The translations under genes were made by a program, and so were the position numbers. The notes under the pieces are model-generated. The model ran no database searches and was not told the origin of the DNA. It worked only from the letters and a program-made list of their open reading frames with translations. From Bacteroidota bacterium (GTDB taxonomy: Bacteria; Bacteroidota; Bacteroidia; Palsa-965), in assembly GCA_013298545.1 (NCBI GenBank), contig JAAFIA010000030.1, positions 1-50,326 on the forward strand: a stretch of 50,326 nt of DNA, in the 5' to 3' direction. Numbering within the stretch: position 1 is the first letter of the stretch; every line of letters starts with the position of its first letter. Below, piece after piece: positions 28,062 through 36,713 of the stretch.

Positions 28062-28373
28062 TTAATCGCATGGGCAGATATAGACGTAATCTTCTTGTGG
28101 GTTGAAACTAGCTTCAATTTCCTGAATGGCATGCATCAAACGGTGAAGGGCGTAGTTGCGAACCGGACGACCATCATTCTGTTCTTCAAGACGTTCAATA
28201 TAATGATGTGGAATACCCGTCCAAACTTGAGCAAGCGGCTCTGAAATTTCGGTAAACTTAAATTGTACCCACAAATCAAACTCGGCATCAGCATGCCCAT
28301 GACTTCCGGTATTCATACGATCAGCCGCAACAGGAATGATGCGGTAACCGGTAGCCATTTCGAGTGCGTTCAT
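28062..28373 (-). CDS. Conserved-looking small protein, unknown function
   Basis: 103 residues, no signal peptide or membrane helix. Start MNALEMATGYRIIPVAA, a middle with HGHADAEFDLWVQF, then a long helix (RNYALHRLMHAIQEIEASF) and an end YVYICPCD with two cysteines. It is not recognised. ATG 28373 is chosen because an exact promoter (TTG-N18-TACTTTTG) lies at 28397-28425 and would make the longer start (28415) impossible. It converges on the DUF4159 gene; a 7-bp inverted repeat spans the two 3' ends (28052-28071). Histidines and the CPC end could bind metal, but this is speculation. Confidence 0.7.
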   Translation of the reverse strand: MNALEMATGYRIIPVAADRMNTGSHGHADAEFDLWVQFKFTEISEPLAQVWTGIPHHYIERLEEQNDGRPVRNYALHRLMHAIQEIEASFNPQEDYVYICPCD

Positions 28374-28396
28374 AATGCGTTTGATTTTCTTGCATC

Positions 28397-28425
28397 CAAA
28401 AGTAGGAGCAGGCAATATTCGCCAA
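28397..28425 (-). promoter_or_regulatory. Promoter (TTG-N18-TACTTTTG)
   Basis: Minus-strand TTG at 28423-28425, an 18-bp spacer and an exact -7 element at 28397-28404, 23 bp before ATG 28373. The remaining bases up to 28603 hold no gene that I can see. Confidence 0.65.
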
Positions 28426-28603
28426 CGTTAAGCCTGCTTGAAGTTTTCTACATTGAAATGTTTATTCAGCAAGAAATTGCACCCTTGTTTTTGTTGATAA
28501 CCTCTGTTTTTGATGTTTGAAATGGCTGCAACGTATTGTAATTGCTCGGTTTAAGAAAAGTTTAAGGTTAGGTGTAGATTTGTTAATATCGGTTTTTAGA
28601 GAT

Positions 28604-28642
28604 AAAAAAAGAGGCCCTTGTTTATGCACAAGAGCCTCTTTT
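28604..28642 (-). terminator. Intrinsic terminator
   Basis: A 15-bp stem with one mismatch (28607-28621 with 28628-28642) and a minus-strand T tract; 16 bp after the stop at 28659. Confidence 0.85.
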
Positions 28643-28658
28643 AAAGATTTTTTTTGAT

Positions 28659-29123
28659 TTATTTATAACCAAGCATGAAAATCAAGCATTCGGGCGAAGC
28701 CGAATCAGCAGCTGGAATTTCATAATCGACATAGAACTTAAATTTTGCTTGTTGTGGTTCGAAGACGTGAATCCGTTGCGCCGCAGGTGCTTGTTTGGTG
28801 GTGTAAATGGGTTTACGATCCTTCGACTCTTTGTCCTTGTTGTAAATACTGATGACCACATTGCGCGATAACCCTTCTGTATTAAACACCATGCGGTATT
28901 TCTCGCCAATAAACACGGGTACTTCAATCTCCTTGAGTTGCGTTTTGGGGCGGTACATGATTTTAGTTACTTTACCAGAATCGTAAGTAAACGGATCGAG
29001 TGCTTTTTTGGCTTGTGCTTTCAGCTCTTTGGCATCGCATGCTTCGGAGGTCTGAATCGCGGCAGCTGTAAGGGCAACAAAGGCAACAGCGGCAGGGATA
29101 AGGATGAATATAAATCGTTTCAT
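28659..29123 (-). CDS. Secreted protein, conserved in Bacteroidota, unknown function
   Basis: 154 residues with a long signal peptide (MKRFIFILIPAAVAFVALTAAA). The mature part begins near SEACDAKELKAQAKKALDPF and has a beta-sandwich look: TKIMYRPKTQLKEIEVPVFIGEKYRMVFN, VVISIYNKDKESKDRKP, then KFYVDYEIPAADSASPECLIF. I recall similar proteins in related bacteria but no function. Two cysteines, one early and one near the C-terminus, could form a disulfide. It follows the lipoprotein gene by 23 bp on the same strand, shares its promoter, and ends at a terminator. Confidence 0.75.
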   Translation of the reverse strand: MKRFIFILIPAAVAFVALTAAAIQTSEACDAKELKAQAKKALDPFTYDSGKVTKIMYRPKTQLKEIEVPVFIGEKYRMVFNTEGLSRNVVISIYNKDKESKDRKPIYTTKQAPAAQRIHVFEPQQAKFKFYVDYEIPAADSASPECLIFMLGYK

Positions 29124-29146
29124 GGTGATTGAGGTTGGGCTGCTGA

Positions 29147-30007
29147 TTAACCGTTTACAATTTTATTTCGGAGTTCTTCGATTTTCAAAACCAAAGCGTC
29201 CATTTCTTCTTTCGTTACTTTAATCTCCGAAAATTCAAGATCAGGCTTGTCATTCAATTGTTTCTTGAACGGCATCTGGTCGAAATGCGCTTGAAGTGCT
29301 TTCAGGTCGGTGATGAGTGCTGGAATTGCCGGATCAGCGGCTTGCTGCGCTTCCAATTCGGTTACAATGCTTTTCAAAACATTCATTTGCTCCAACAAGG
29401 TTGGAACGATGTTCTGATTGCCTTCTTTCTTATAAACCTGAGCACCGATATACATCGATTCGATCCAAGCTCCTGAGAAAATAACACCATACAAATGATT
29501 CTGTTGGTTTGCTTCCAGTTGTTGATCCGTTTCAAATTGAATGTCAGCAATGATGCGACGCAACGAATCTTCAGAACCTAAATTGTTGTTGAAGCGATCG
29601 TAAAGAGCTGTATTGTCGAAAATTTTACCCAGATTGATTTGGTTAGCAAGTTCGCGAATCGTTTTCATGTCTTGCTGCGCATCGTTACTTTGTTTGTTCA
29701 ACACGCAATAAGCCATATCGGCACTATATACGCCCATATTTTGTGCGCGCTGAATACTTGTTGAGTAAGATGCTGCTTTGGCAGTTGGATTGATTAGGCC
29801 CGGAATGAACTTCATGCCTGAACTTTTAAACATGGCAGCCACGTGCAACGGCGAAGGTAACGTTGTATTGCGCTCAGGAACTTCTACGGTTGCGGTAGAA
29901 TCGGTAGGTAGGGAGTCCTGATTGTCTGCTGGTGGGTTATCGTTGCTACACGCGGAAAAGAAAAGCATCCACGAAGCACATAAGAGTATTACAAAACTGC
30001 GGTTCAT
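29147..30007 (-). CDS. Predicted lipoprotein, helical, unknown function
   Basis: 286 residues. Lipoprotein signal MNRSFVILLCASWMLFFSAC with lipobox FSAC, then an acidic Asp/Pro/Thr-rich spacer. The rest is predicted mainly helical with Gln/Asn/Leu-rich stretches (for example IIADIQFETDQQLEANQQNH) and a final charged helix (TKEEMDALVLKIEELRNKI). No domain recognised. First gene of a two-gene unit with the 154-residue secreted protein, led by an exact -7 element at 30056-30063. Confidence 0.75.
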   Translation of the reverse strand: MNRSFVILLCASWMLFFSACSNDNPPADNQDSLPTDSTATVEVPERNTTLPSPLHVAAMFKSSGMKFIPGLINPTAKAASYSTSIQRAQNMGVYSADMAYCVLNKQSNDAQQDMKTIRELANQINLGKIFDNTALYDRFNNNLGSEDSLRRIIADIQFETDQQLEANQQNHLYGVIFSGAWIESMYIGAQVYKKEGNQNIVPTLLEQMNVLKSIVTELEAQQAADPAIPALITDLKALQAHFDQMPFKKQLNDKPDLEFSEIKVTKEEMDALVLKIEELRNKIVNG

Positions 30008-30055
30008 TGAAGGGTTGGATTATGTTGTTGAGATGGGTTCAAGTAATAAATCGCG

Positions 30056-30063
30056 CAAAGGTA
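30056..30063 (-). promoter_or_regulatory. -7 element (TACCTTTG) for the lipoprotein pair
   Basis: Exact TAnnTTTG on the minus strand, about 48 bp before ATG 30007; back-to-back with the chaperone-operon promoter in the same 180-bp gap. Confidence 0.6.
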
Positions 30064-30129
30064 ATAAAAACAAGGGATTTTGTTGGGGAATTCGACCAAA
30101 ATATCGAAATCAGATCTTCTAAAAAAACC

Positions 30130-30160
30130 TTGCCTGTACCGCTGTAAATCGCTACTTTTG
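30130..30160 (+). promoter_or_regulatory. Promoter (TTG-N20-TACTTTTG) for the chaperone operon
   Basis: TTG at 30130-30132, a 20-bp spacer and an exact -7 element at 30153-30160, 27 bp before ATG 30188. It excludes the longer open frame from 30080. Confidence 0.7.
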
Positions 30161-30187
30161 CCAGTTATTAAAAAACACCTTACTCGT

Positions 30188-32278
30188 ATGAAAAAAGCGA
30201 CTCTCTTTCTCGCTTATGCCTTTTCGCTGTCTTTGTCGGTTTCTGCACAAGCTCCCGCCAATGACCCCACACTCATGACCGTTGGCGGAACAAAAGTTTC
30301 CTTGTCTGAGTTCTCCTATGTTTACAAGAAGAACAATAAGGATCAAGCCAATGATCCGAATGCGCTCAACAACTACGTTGATTTGTTCAGTGTATTCAAG
30401 ATGAAAGTCAAAGAAGCCGAAGAAATGAAGCTCGATACTTCGACTGCTTTTAAAAACGAATTAGCGGGTTATCGCCGCCAGTTGGCGCAGCCTTACCTCA
30501 CGGATAAAAGCGTTACCGATAGTTTGCTTCGCGAAGCACATGGCCGCATGAAAGAAGATATTCGCGCAAGCCATATCCTTGTTCGTGTTGACGAAAACGC
30601 ACTTCCAAAAGATTCGCTCATTGCTTGGAATCGCATCCAGATTATTCAGGGATTAATCAACGGCAAACCCGTTGCCAAAATGATCGATCAGTATGCGGCT
30701 GATGTGAAAAAGCAAAACAACATTACCAAAACATCTTTACCTGCTGATACACTCAAAGTATGGCAAATGATTAACCCATTGCGCCAGCTCGAACGCCGCT
30801 ACCGTGGCAAGCCAGCACCTTTTGAAGAAGTTGCCAAACTCGCTTCGCAAGATCCTTCTGCTGCCGAAAATTCGGGCGACCTCGGCTATTTCACCGCTTT
30901 CTCTATGGTCTATCCCTTTGAAAGCCTCGCTTACCGCACACCCGTAGGAAAAGTTGGTGGACCTGTACGCACCCGTTTCGGCTACCACGTGGTCAAAGTT
31001 GTTGATCGTCGTCCAGCTCAAGGCGAAGTGCTTGTTGCTCACATCATGGTGAAAGCACCAACAGGTATGCCCGCGCAAGACTCCATCAATGCCAAGCAAA
31101 AAATTGATGAAATCTATGCCAAAGTAAAAGCTGGTGAAGATTTTGCAACACTCGCGCGCCAGTATTCTGACGATAAACCATCTGCTTCAAAAGGTGGCGA
31201 AATGCCTTGGTTTGGTACCTACAAAATGCCTCCTGTATTTGAAAAAGCAGCATTCGGTTTACAAAACAATGGCGATTATACCGAACCCATCAAAACCGCT
31301 TGGGGTTGGCACATTGTTAAACGCATCGACCGTCGTGGCGTTCCCGCTTTTGATCAAGTGAAAAATGATTTGAAATCGCGCGTGAGCCGCGATTCCCGCG
31401 CACAACAAGGCCGCGCATCACTCATCGCCCGTGTGAAACGCGAAAATAATTTCAAAGAAGATTTAACAGCCCGCGACGAATTCTACAAACTCATTGATAG
31501 TTCGTACTTCCGAGGACAATGGTCAGCAGAACGTGCAAAAAACATGACCAAACAAATGTTCTCTGTCGGAAATCGTTCATACTCACAAATCGATTTCGCT
31601 GCTTGGCTCGAATCGCACCAAACACGCCGTCCGCCAATTGATGCGAAAAAAGCCATCAACGAAGCATACACCCAATTCGTAGATGAAGGATGTATTGCTT
31701 ATGAAGATTCGCAGTTGGAAAACAAATACCCAGAATTTAAAAACCTCATGCAAGAGTATCGCGATGGTATTCTCCTGTTTGATCTCATGGACAAACGCGT
31801 TTGGTCGAAAGCCGTAAAAGACACAAGCGGATTGCGTGCGTATTACGAAGCGAGCAAAACCAAATACATGTGGAGTGAACGTGCTGATGCAACCATCTAT
31901 TCGTGCAAAGATGCCAAAACAGCAAAACTCGTTCGCAAGATGTTGAAAAAAGGAAAATCGGAAAAGGAAATTAGCGAAATGCTCAACAAAGATTCGCAGC
32001 TCAACGTTCAGTTCGAAAGCAAAATTTTCAATAAAGGCGAAAACGCGCTCGTTGACCAAAATTGGGTTGCCGGAACATCTGCCGATATTCAGAAAGATGG
32101 CCGTGTGATGATTGTCGTTACTAAAAAAATAATTCCACCAACGCCGAAATCATTGCAAGAAGCAAAAGGTGTCATTACTTCCGACTATCAAGCACAACTT
32201 GAAAAAGAATGGATTGAAAGCCTGCGCAAAAAATATCCTGTTACAGTCGATCAGGCTGTGTTGAAACAGGTGAAATAA
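30188..32278 (+). CDS. Periplasmic peptidyl-prolyl isomerase with two parvulin domains
   Basis: 696 residues, signal peptide MKKATLFLAYAFSLSLSVSAQ. A SurA-like N-terminal helical part is followed by two parvulin (PpiC) domains: the first from RASHILVRVDEN to GYHVVKVVDRR, the second from AHIMVKAPTG to WGWHIVKRIDRRG, then a long helical C-terminal part. The first domain has an insert of about 60 residues in which DSLIAWNRI and DTLKVWQMI look like a duplicated helix. It folds or escorts outer-membrane proteins. First of four genes: gaps of 21 and 11 bp to the next two support one operon with two more SurA-type proteins and MoxR. Confidence 0.92.
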   Translation: MKKATLFLAYAFSLSLSVSAQAPANDPTLMTVGGTKVSLSEFSYVYKKNNKDQANDPNALNNYVDLFSVFKMKVKEAEEMKLDTSTAFKNELAGYRRQLAQPYLTDKSVTDSLLREAHGRMKEDIRASHILVRVDENALPKDSLIAWNRIQIIQGLINGKPVAKMIDQYAADVKKQNNITKTSLPADTLKVWQMINPLRQLERRYRGKPAPFEEVAKLASQDPSAAENSGDLGYFTAFSMVYPFESLAYRTPVGKVGGPVRTRFGYHVVKVVDRRPAQGEVLVAHIMVKAPTGMPAQDSINAKQKIDEIYAKVKAGEDFATLARQYSDDKPSASKGGEMPWFGTYKMPPVFEKAAFGLQNNGDYTEPIKTAWGWHIVKRIDRRGVPAFDQVKNDLKSRVSRDSRAQQGRASLIARVKRENNFKEDLTARDEFYKLIDSSYFRGQWSAERAKNMTKQMFSVGNRSYSQIDFAAWLESHQTRRPPIDAKKAINEAYTQFVDEGCIAYEDSQLENKYPEFKNLMQEYRDGILLFDLMDKRVWSKAVKDTSGLRAYYEASKTKYMWSERADATIYSCKDAKTAKLVRKMLKKGKSEKEISEMLNKDSQLNVQFESKIFNKGENALVDQNWVAGTSADIQKDGRVMIVVTKKIIPPTPKSLQEAKGVITSDYQAQLEKEWIESLRKKYPVTVDQAVLKQVK

Positions 32279-32299
32279 ACAGCAGGTGCTGTATCACGA

Positions 32300-33211
32300 A
32301 TGAACCGAATTTTGTTAGTTGCGCGGCAACCGATAAGCCGCAACCACGTCTTCAACACAGGAGTTCTACTTTTTGTAGGACTCCTGTTGTTCCTCTGTGG
32401 ATGCAACGAAACAGAAACACCATCAACACCGACTGGAAAAGTAGTGGCTCAGGTTTTTAATTATAAACTGTATTCCGATCAACTCGCCGATCTTGTTCCA
32501 TCTGGTACATCGAAAGATGACAGCATACGCATGGTTAGCACGTATATCAACAGTTGGGCACGTGAAATGGTCTTGGTACACAAAGCCGAGCAAAATTTAA
32601 CACAAGCTCAAAAAAACGTACAGAAACAACTTGATACCTACCGCAATTCGCTCATCATCTACGCATACGAAAAAGAACTTATTCGCCAGAAACTCGATAC
32701 CGTTGTCAGCGAACAGGAGATTGCCACATACTACGATGCGCATCCAAGCGATTTTGAACTGAAGGATAACATCATCAAAGTCGTTTATGTGAAAGTGGAT
32801 AAGAAAGCACCCAATTTGGCAAAGCTTCGCACGCTGTATAAATCGGAACGTCCACAAGACCGAATCGAGTTGGAAGGTTGGTGCCGCCAGTTTGCAACGA
32901 ATTATTACCTCGACGATAATTCATGGCTTTTGTTTGACGATTTGCTCAAGGAAATTCCAATCGAAACGTATAATAAAGAACTCTTTTTGCAAAACAACCG
33001 CGATGTAGAAGTGGCCGATTCGACGAGTTTTTACTTTGTACACATCAAAGGATTCATGACACGCAATAGTCGTTCGCCCTTAACGTTTGAACGTGAAAAT
33101 ATTCGAAACATCATTCTCAATAAACGCAAACGCGAACTCATCGACTCCATGCGCGATAATTTGTACAAAGAAGCATTGGAAAGCGAAAAAGTAAAAATCA
33201 ATACTCCGTAA
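32300..33211 (+). CDS. SurA-like lipoprotein with degenerate or absent parvulin domain
   Basis: 303 residues. Lipoprotein signal with lipobox LFLCGC after a fairly long n-region (about 18 residues). The mature part begins with the SurA-type strand-helix (KVVAQVFNYKLYSDQLADLV), then coiled helices (YEKELIRQKLDTVVSEQEIATYYDAHPSDF), where SurA proteins lead into the parvulin domain; the following region (IIKVVYVKVDKKAPNLAKL) lacks the usual GGDLG and GYH motifs. It is probably a chaperone-only member that works with its two neighbours. Gaps of 21 and 11 bp on either side put it inside the operon. Confidence 0.8.
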   Translation: MNRILLVARQPISRNHVFNTGVLLFVGLLLFLCGCNETETPSTPTGKVVAQVFNYKLYSDQLADLVPSGTSKDDSIRMVSTYINSWAREMVLVHKAEQNLTQAQKNVQKQLDTYRNSLIIYAYEKELIRQKLDTVVSEQEIATYYDAHPSDFELKDNIIKVVYVKVDKKAPNLAKLRTLYKSERPQDRIELEGWCRQFATNYYLDDNSWLLFDDLLKEIPIETYNKELFLQNNRDVEVADSTSFYFVHIKGFMTRNSRSPLTFERENIRNIILNKRKRELIDSMRDNLYKEALESEKVKINTP

Positions 33212-33222
33212 TCAATCACCGA

Positions 33223-34587
33223 ATGAAACGATTTTTTTTAATTTTTTCTGTTCTGCTCAGTATCGCTTCGTTTGCCCAAACAACGGGCAAAGTTGTCGAT
33301 CGTGTAGTTGCAGTTGTTGGCAATCAGATTGTCAAAGAATCTGATATTGAAAACGGATATCAACAATACAAAGAATCCAATGTGCCGCTTACCGATAGTT
33401 TGCGCGGTGTCATTTTAGAAGATTTACTCTACAAACGCTTGCTCATTTCCGAAGCCAAACGCGATAGTATTGAAGTAACTGATGCCGAAGTCAATGGCGA
33501 GATTGATCGCCGCATGCAGTATTACTTGCTTCAGTTTGGCTCTGTCGAAGCATTTGAGAAATTTTATGGCAAATCGGTCGAAGCATTTCGGTTTGAATTG
33601 TTCGACAAAATCAAAGAACTACTCTATGCCCAAAAAATGGAGGGGCAAATTACTTCGGGTGTTACCATTTCACCAACCGATACACGCGAGTATTTCAACA
33701 GCATTCCTGCTGATAGTATTCCACTCATCAATGCAACTGTCGAAATTGGGCAGATTTATGTCAAGCCTCCCGTCAATATCGAATTGCGCGACTATGTGAA
33801 AGCCGAGTTGGAAAAAGACCGCCAGCGGATCATCGCTGGGAAAGTTGATTTTTGTACCATTGCCGCAACATCAGAAGATCCGGGTTCTAAATTCAATTGT
33901 GGACAATACGATAATATCCGTCGCGGAACATTTGTGCCTGAATTTGATGCGGTTTGTTTCCGCTTGAAGGAAGGTGAAATATCTGAAGTCTTTGAAACCG
34001 AGTACGGCTACCATTTTGTGAAACTCATTTCACGCAAAGGAGAAGAAGTTTCGATTGCCCACGTCCTTCGCACGGTTCCGCCAGTTCCCGAAGATTTGAA
34101 AAAGTGCAAAACCAAACTCGATAGCATTGTTCGCCTCATTAAAATCGATACGCTGACTTTCTGCGAAGCAGCCGCGAAATTTTCGGACGACAAAGATTCT
34201 AAATTCAGTTGTGGTTTAATCATCAATCCAGAAACCGGAACATCACGCATCGATGCCGAATTGATTCCTCAGATTGATCCGAATCCAGATTTTCCGATTC
34301 TCATCAACCAGATGAAAGTGGGACAGATTTCTGCGCCACAGCCCGCGCTCACGCGCGATGGAAAGCAAGCGTACCGCGTAGTTTGGCTCAAATCGCGCAA
34401 CGACGCGCACCGCGCAAACCTCAAAGACGATTACCAAATGATGCAAGATGCGGCCCTCGAAAAGAAACGACAAGAAGTGATTGATGCTTGGGTTAAACGA
34501 AAACTCAGCGAAGGAACGTATATTCGTATTGCCGACGATTACAAAAAATACAACTATAAGTATTCGTGGATTCAGGCTACTAACTAA
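33223..34587 (+). CDS. surA: SurA-type periplasmic chaperone/peptidyl-prolyl isomerase
   Basis: 454 residues, signal peptide MKRFFLIFSVLLSIASFAQ. The N-terminal chaperone part starts VVDRVVAVVGNQIVKESDIENG, the standard SurA opening. Two parvulin-like domains follow: about residues 180-270 (VEIGQIYVKPP to YGYHFVKLISRKGEE) and 280-385 (VSIAHVLRTVPP onward). Cysteines in both (FCTIAATSEDPGSKFNCGQYD and FCEAAAKFSDDKDSKFSCG) are placed alike, perhaps paired. It helps outer-membrane proteins cross the periplasm. Third in the operon; moxR follows after 25 bp. Confidence 0.92.
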   Translation: MKRFFLIFSVLLSIASFAQTTGKVVDRVVAVVGNQIVKESDIENGYQQYKESNVPLTDSLRGVILEDLLYKRLLISEAKRDSIEVTDAEVNGEIDRRMQYYLLQFGSVEAFEKFYGKSVEAFRFELFDKIKELLYAQKMEGQITSGVTISPTDTREYFNSIPADSIPLINATVEIGQIYVKPPVNIELRDYVKAELEKDRQRIIAGKVDFCTIAATSEDPGSKFNCGQYDNIRRGTFVPEFDAVCFRLKEGEISEVFETEYGYHFVKLISRKGEEVSIAHVLRTVPPVPEDLKKCKTKLDSIVRLIKIDTLTFCEAAAKFSDDKDSKFSCGLIINPETGTSRIDAELIPQIDPNPDFPILINQMKVGQISAPQPALTRDGKQAYRVVWLKSRNDAHRANLKDDYQMMQDAALEKKRQEVIDAWVKRKLSEGTYIRIADDYKKYNYKYSWIQATN

Positions 34588-34612
34588 TCACCCCAGAAAA
34601 TACCCAACCATT

Positions 34613-35575
34613 ATGCAGTTTAAATCGGATGTTGAAGCGGTTGATTATTTCCGCGATAAATATAAAAAACTTCATGCCGAAATTGGCAAAGTCATCATCG
34701 GTCAAGATGAAGTTGTGCGCGATGTACTCATCTCGATTTTTAGCAACGGACACTGCTTGCTCGTAGGTGTTCCCGGGCTTGCGAAAACACTCTTGGTCAA
34801 CACCATTGCCGAAGCGCTTGGTCTTACATACAACCGCATTCAGTTTACGCCAGATTTGATGCCGTCTGATATTGTTGGAACAGAAATTCTGGATGAAAGT
34901 CGCCAATTTAAATTCATCAAAGGGCCACTTTTTGCCAATATTATTCTTGCCGACGAGATTAACCGTACGCCACCAAAAACACAAGCCGCCTTGCTCGAAG
35001 CCATGCAAGAACGTGCGGTAACAGCTGCCGGAAAACGATACGAATTGGCCAAACCGTTTTTCGTACTCGCTACACAAAACCCAATCGAACAAGAAGGAAC
35101 GTATCCGCTTCCTGAAGCGCAACTCGACCGTTTCATGTTCAACGTATGGCTCGATTATCCGAAGTACGAAGATGAATTAACCGTGGTCAAAAACACCACT
35201 TCCGATAAATCCATCAAGGTTGAAAAAGTATTGAGTGCCGAAGAAATTTTATGGCTTCAGGATTTGGTTCGTCGAGTTCCGGTTACCGATAATGTATTGG
35301 AATACGCTGTAAAACTGGCTACCAAAACACGTCCAAATACCGCCCACGCAACACCCGAAATCAACCGCTTGCTCGCTTGGGGCGCTGGTCCGCGTGCATC
35401 GCAATACTTGGTGCTTGGTGCAAAATGCCACGCCATCGTAAACGGAAAATACTCGCCCGATATTGAAGATGTACGCGCTGTTGCCGCACCAATTCTTCGC
35501 CACCGCATTGTACGCAATTACAAAGCCGAAGCGGAAGGTGTAAGCATCGAAGCAATTATTAAAGGACTTTTGTAA
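34613..35575 (+). CDS. MoxR-family AAA+ ATPase
   Basis: 320 residues. Walker A is GVPGLAKT (LLVGVPGLAKTLLVNTIA), Walker B is IILADEINRTPPKTQAALLEAMQE, sensor 1 is VLATQNPIEQEGTYPLPEAQLDRF, and the C-terminal lid follows. MoxR ATPases act as chaperones that activate or insert cofactors, often with VWA-domain proteins, none of which is seen next to it here. ATG 34613 (MQFKSDVEAVDYF) is chosen; the longer frame from 34481 lies inside the surA gene. Last gene of the operon, with a terminator 33 bp after its stop. Confidence 0.93.
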   Translation: MQFKSDVEAVDYFRDKYKKLHAEIGKVIIGQDEVVRDVLISIFSNGHCLLVGVPGLAKTLLVNTIAEALGLTYNRIQFTPDLMPSDIVGTEILDESRQFKFIKGPLFANIILADEINRTPPKTQAALLEAMQERAVTAAGKRYELAKPFFVLATQNPIEQEGTYPLPEAQLDRFMFNVWLDYPKYEDELTVVKNTTSDKSIKVEKVLSAEEILWLQDLVRRVPVTDNVLEYAVKLATKTRPNTAHATPEINRLLAWGAGPRASQYLVLGAKCHAIVNGKYSPDIEDVRAVAAPILRHRIVRNYKAEAEGVSIEAIIKGLL

Positions 35576-35608
35576 GGATATATTTAGCACATCAGTTGTG
35601 CGATCAAT

Positions 35609-35663
35609 TAACCGGATGCGGCAAGAAGTGTGAATACTTCAAGTGCATCCGGTTATTTCTTTT
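35609..35663 (+). terminator. Terminator with nested hairpin after moxR
   Basis: An 11-bp outer stem (35609-35619 with 35645-35655), an inner GAAGT/ACTTC hairpin in the loop, then a T-rich tail. The right arm contains the stop codon (35653-35655) of the convergent 59-residue gene. Confidence 0.8.
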
Positions 35664-35832
35664 TACGCCCCGATGCAAGCAACCAAATTGCCACTAAAAG
35701 CAATGCAACCGCTCCGCCCACATAACCCGCTTTGAACGCAGTTGATGCCGAACCATTGACCGTTGCCATGATTTTGGGAATTTGAAAAAGACTAACCAGC
35801 AGGAGCAAAGCCCCAATGCCAATTCGAACCAT
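35653..35832 (-). CDS. Small membrane protein, 59 residues
   Basis: A short gene with no known family. It starts MVRIGIGALLLLVSLFQIPK, has a short loop rich in Ser/Ala/Gly and a second helix (AGYVGGAVALLLVAIWLLASG), then ends GRKKK: two membrane helices with a basic cytoplasmic tail. Its ATG shares one base with the stop of the upstream 255-residue gene (TAATG), which points to translational coupling on the same mRNA. The stop lies inside the moxR terminator hairpin. It is supported by the start overlap, the hydrophobic pattern and clean codon use, not by homology. Confidence 0.7.
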   Translation of the reverse strand: MVRIGIGALLLLVSLFQIPKIMATVNGSASTAFKAGYVGGAVALLLVAIWLLASGRKKK

Positions 35833-36599
35833 TAGTTTGCGAGATGTTCCCAGGAAATGGTGTTTTCTACTTTATTAAAATACATCGTACTCGTTCCTGT
35901 TTTGTAGGCCACATTGACTTCCTGATGTTCGTTGCGCCAACGCAAAGCCAACCAAATAGTACCCACACTGGGCATCTTATCGGCTGGACAAGATAAGTTC
36001 AAACCACGTGCTGTTTTACCAGCAACCATCGGAGAACGGTTAATGATTTTTGAAGTAAGCAAGGTTTGTCCATTGGCGGAGAAATACCACGTACATTCTG
36101 GACCATACCAAATCGTTCCGTTGGCATCCGTATCGCACAAGGCCCAAATGGTAATGCTCAGGTCTTCATTCACGCGCAGGAATTTACGCCAAGCCATATT
36201 TTTTACATTCAGCTTCGCCAGTTGCAAATTGGCCTGATACAACGCTCTACCCAATGGAATCAATTGGGCGGTATCGGCTTTCTTCTTTTGTTCAACACGC
36301 CCCTTGCTATCGGCTGCATAAACAGCGCCACCCCAAATTCCAGACGAATCGGAACTTCCTGTAACAATGCGCCAACCCCCTTTTTTATCTGGAATACAAA
36401 TATGATCCTTGGTATTTGAGGCTTCCCGATCAAACGTCGTAACATGATGCCAAATGCTGTCGTAGTCGATAAACCACGCTGCTAACTGCTCGTTTTTTTG
36501 AAATTCTTTGACATTGAAACCTGGAGGCAAGCCAAACTGGGCATGTAAAGCCAGTGTGGATACAAAAACAAGAAACAGGAGCGTACTTATTTTTTTCAT
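35832..36599 (-). CDS. Secreted protein, unknown function
   Basis: 255 residues with signal peptide MKKISTLLFLVFVSTLALHAQ, mature start FGLPPGF. It contains many Trp/Tyr residues (IDYDSIWHHV, GGWRIVTG, SGIWGGAVYA, TIWYGPECTWYFSANG), a beta-rich pattern of a secreted or outer-membrane protein, with two nearby cysteines (CDTDANG, PEC) and a third (LSCPADK). Not assigned to a family. Full promoter upstream (36670-36700). It is coupled to the 59-residue membrane gene at its stop. Confidence 0.72.
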   Translation of the reverse strand: MKKISTLLFLVFVSTLALHAQFGLPPGFNVKEFQKNEQLAAWFIDYDSIWHHVTTFDREASNTKDHICIPDKKGGWRIVTGSSDSSGIWGGAVYAADSKGRVEQKKKADTAQLIPLGRALYQANLQLAKLNVKNMAWRKFLRVNEDLSITIWALCDTDANGTIWYGPECTWYFSANGQTLLTSKIINRSPMVAGKTARGLNLSCPADKMPSVGTIWLALRWRNEHQEVNVAYKTGTSTMYFNKVENTISWEHLAN

Positions 36600-36669
36600 G
36601 GTTGTTTGGTCGTGTCCCGTTCATTCAAAAACAATGCCGAATGAAGAAAATGGTCGAACACCGATCAAA

Positions 36670-36700
36670 CAAAATTAACAAAGTCTCGCTTTTAAGCAAA
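36670..36700 (-). promoter_or_regulatory. Promoter (TTTG-N19-TAATTTTG)
   Basis: Minus-strand TTTG at 36697-36700, a 19-bp spacer and an exact -7 element at 36670-36677, with a leader of about 65 nt to ATG 36599. Confidence 0.7.
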
Positions 36701-36713
36701 TCTCAGGCAATTA

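Noticed and set aside
34580-35122. 180-residue frame antisense to moxR
   Set aside because: Antisense to the conserved AAA domain, with no independent support.
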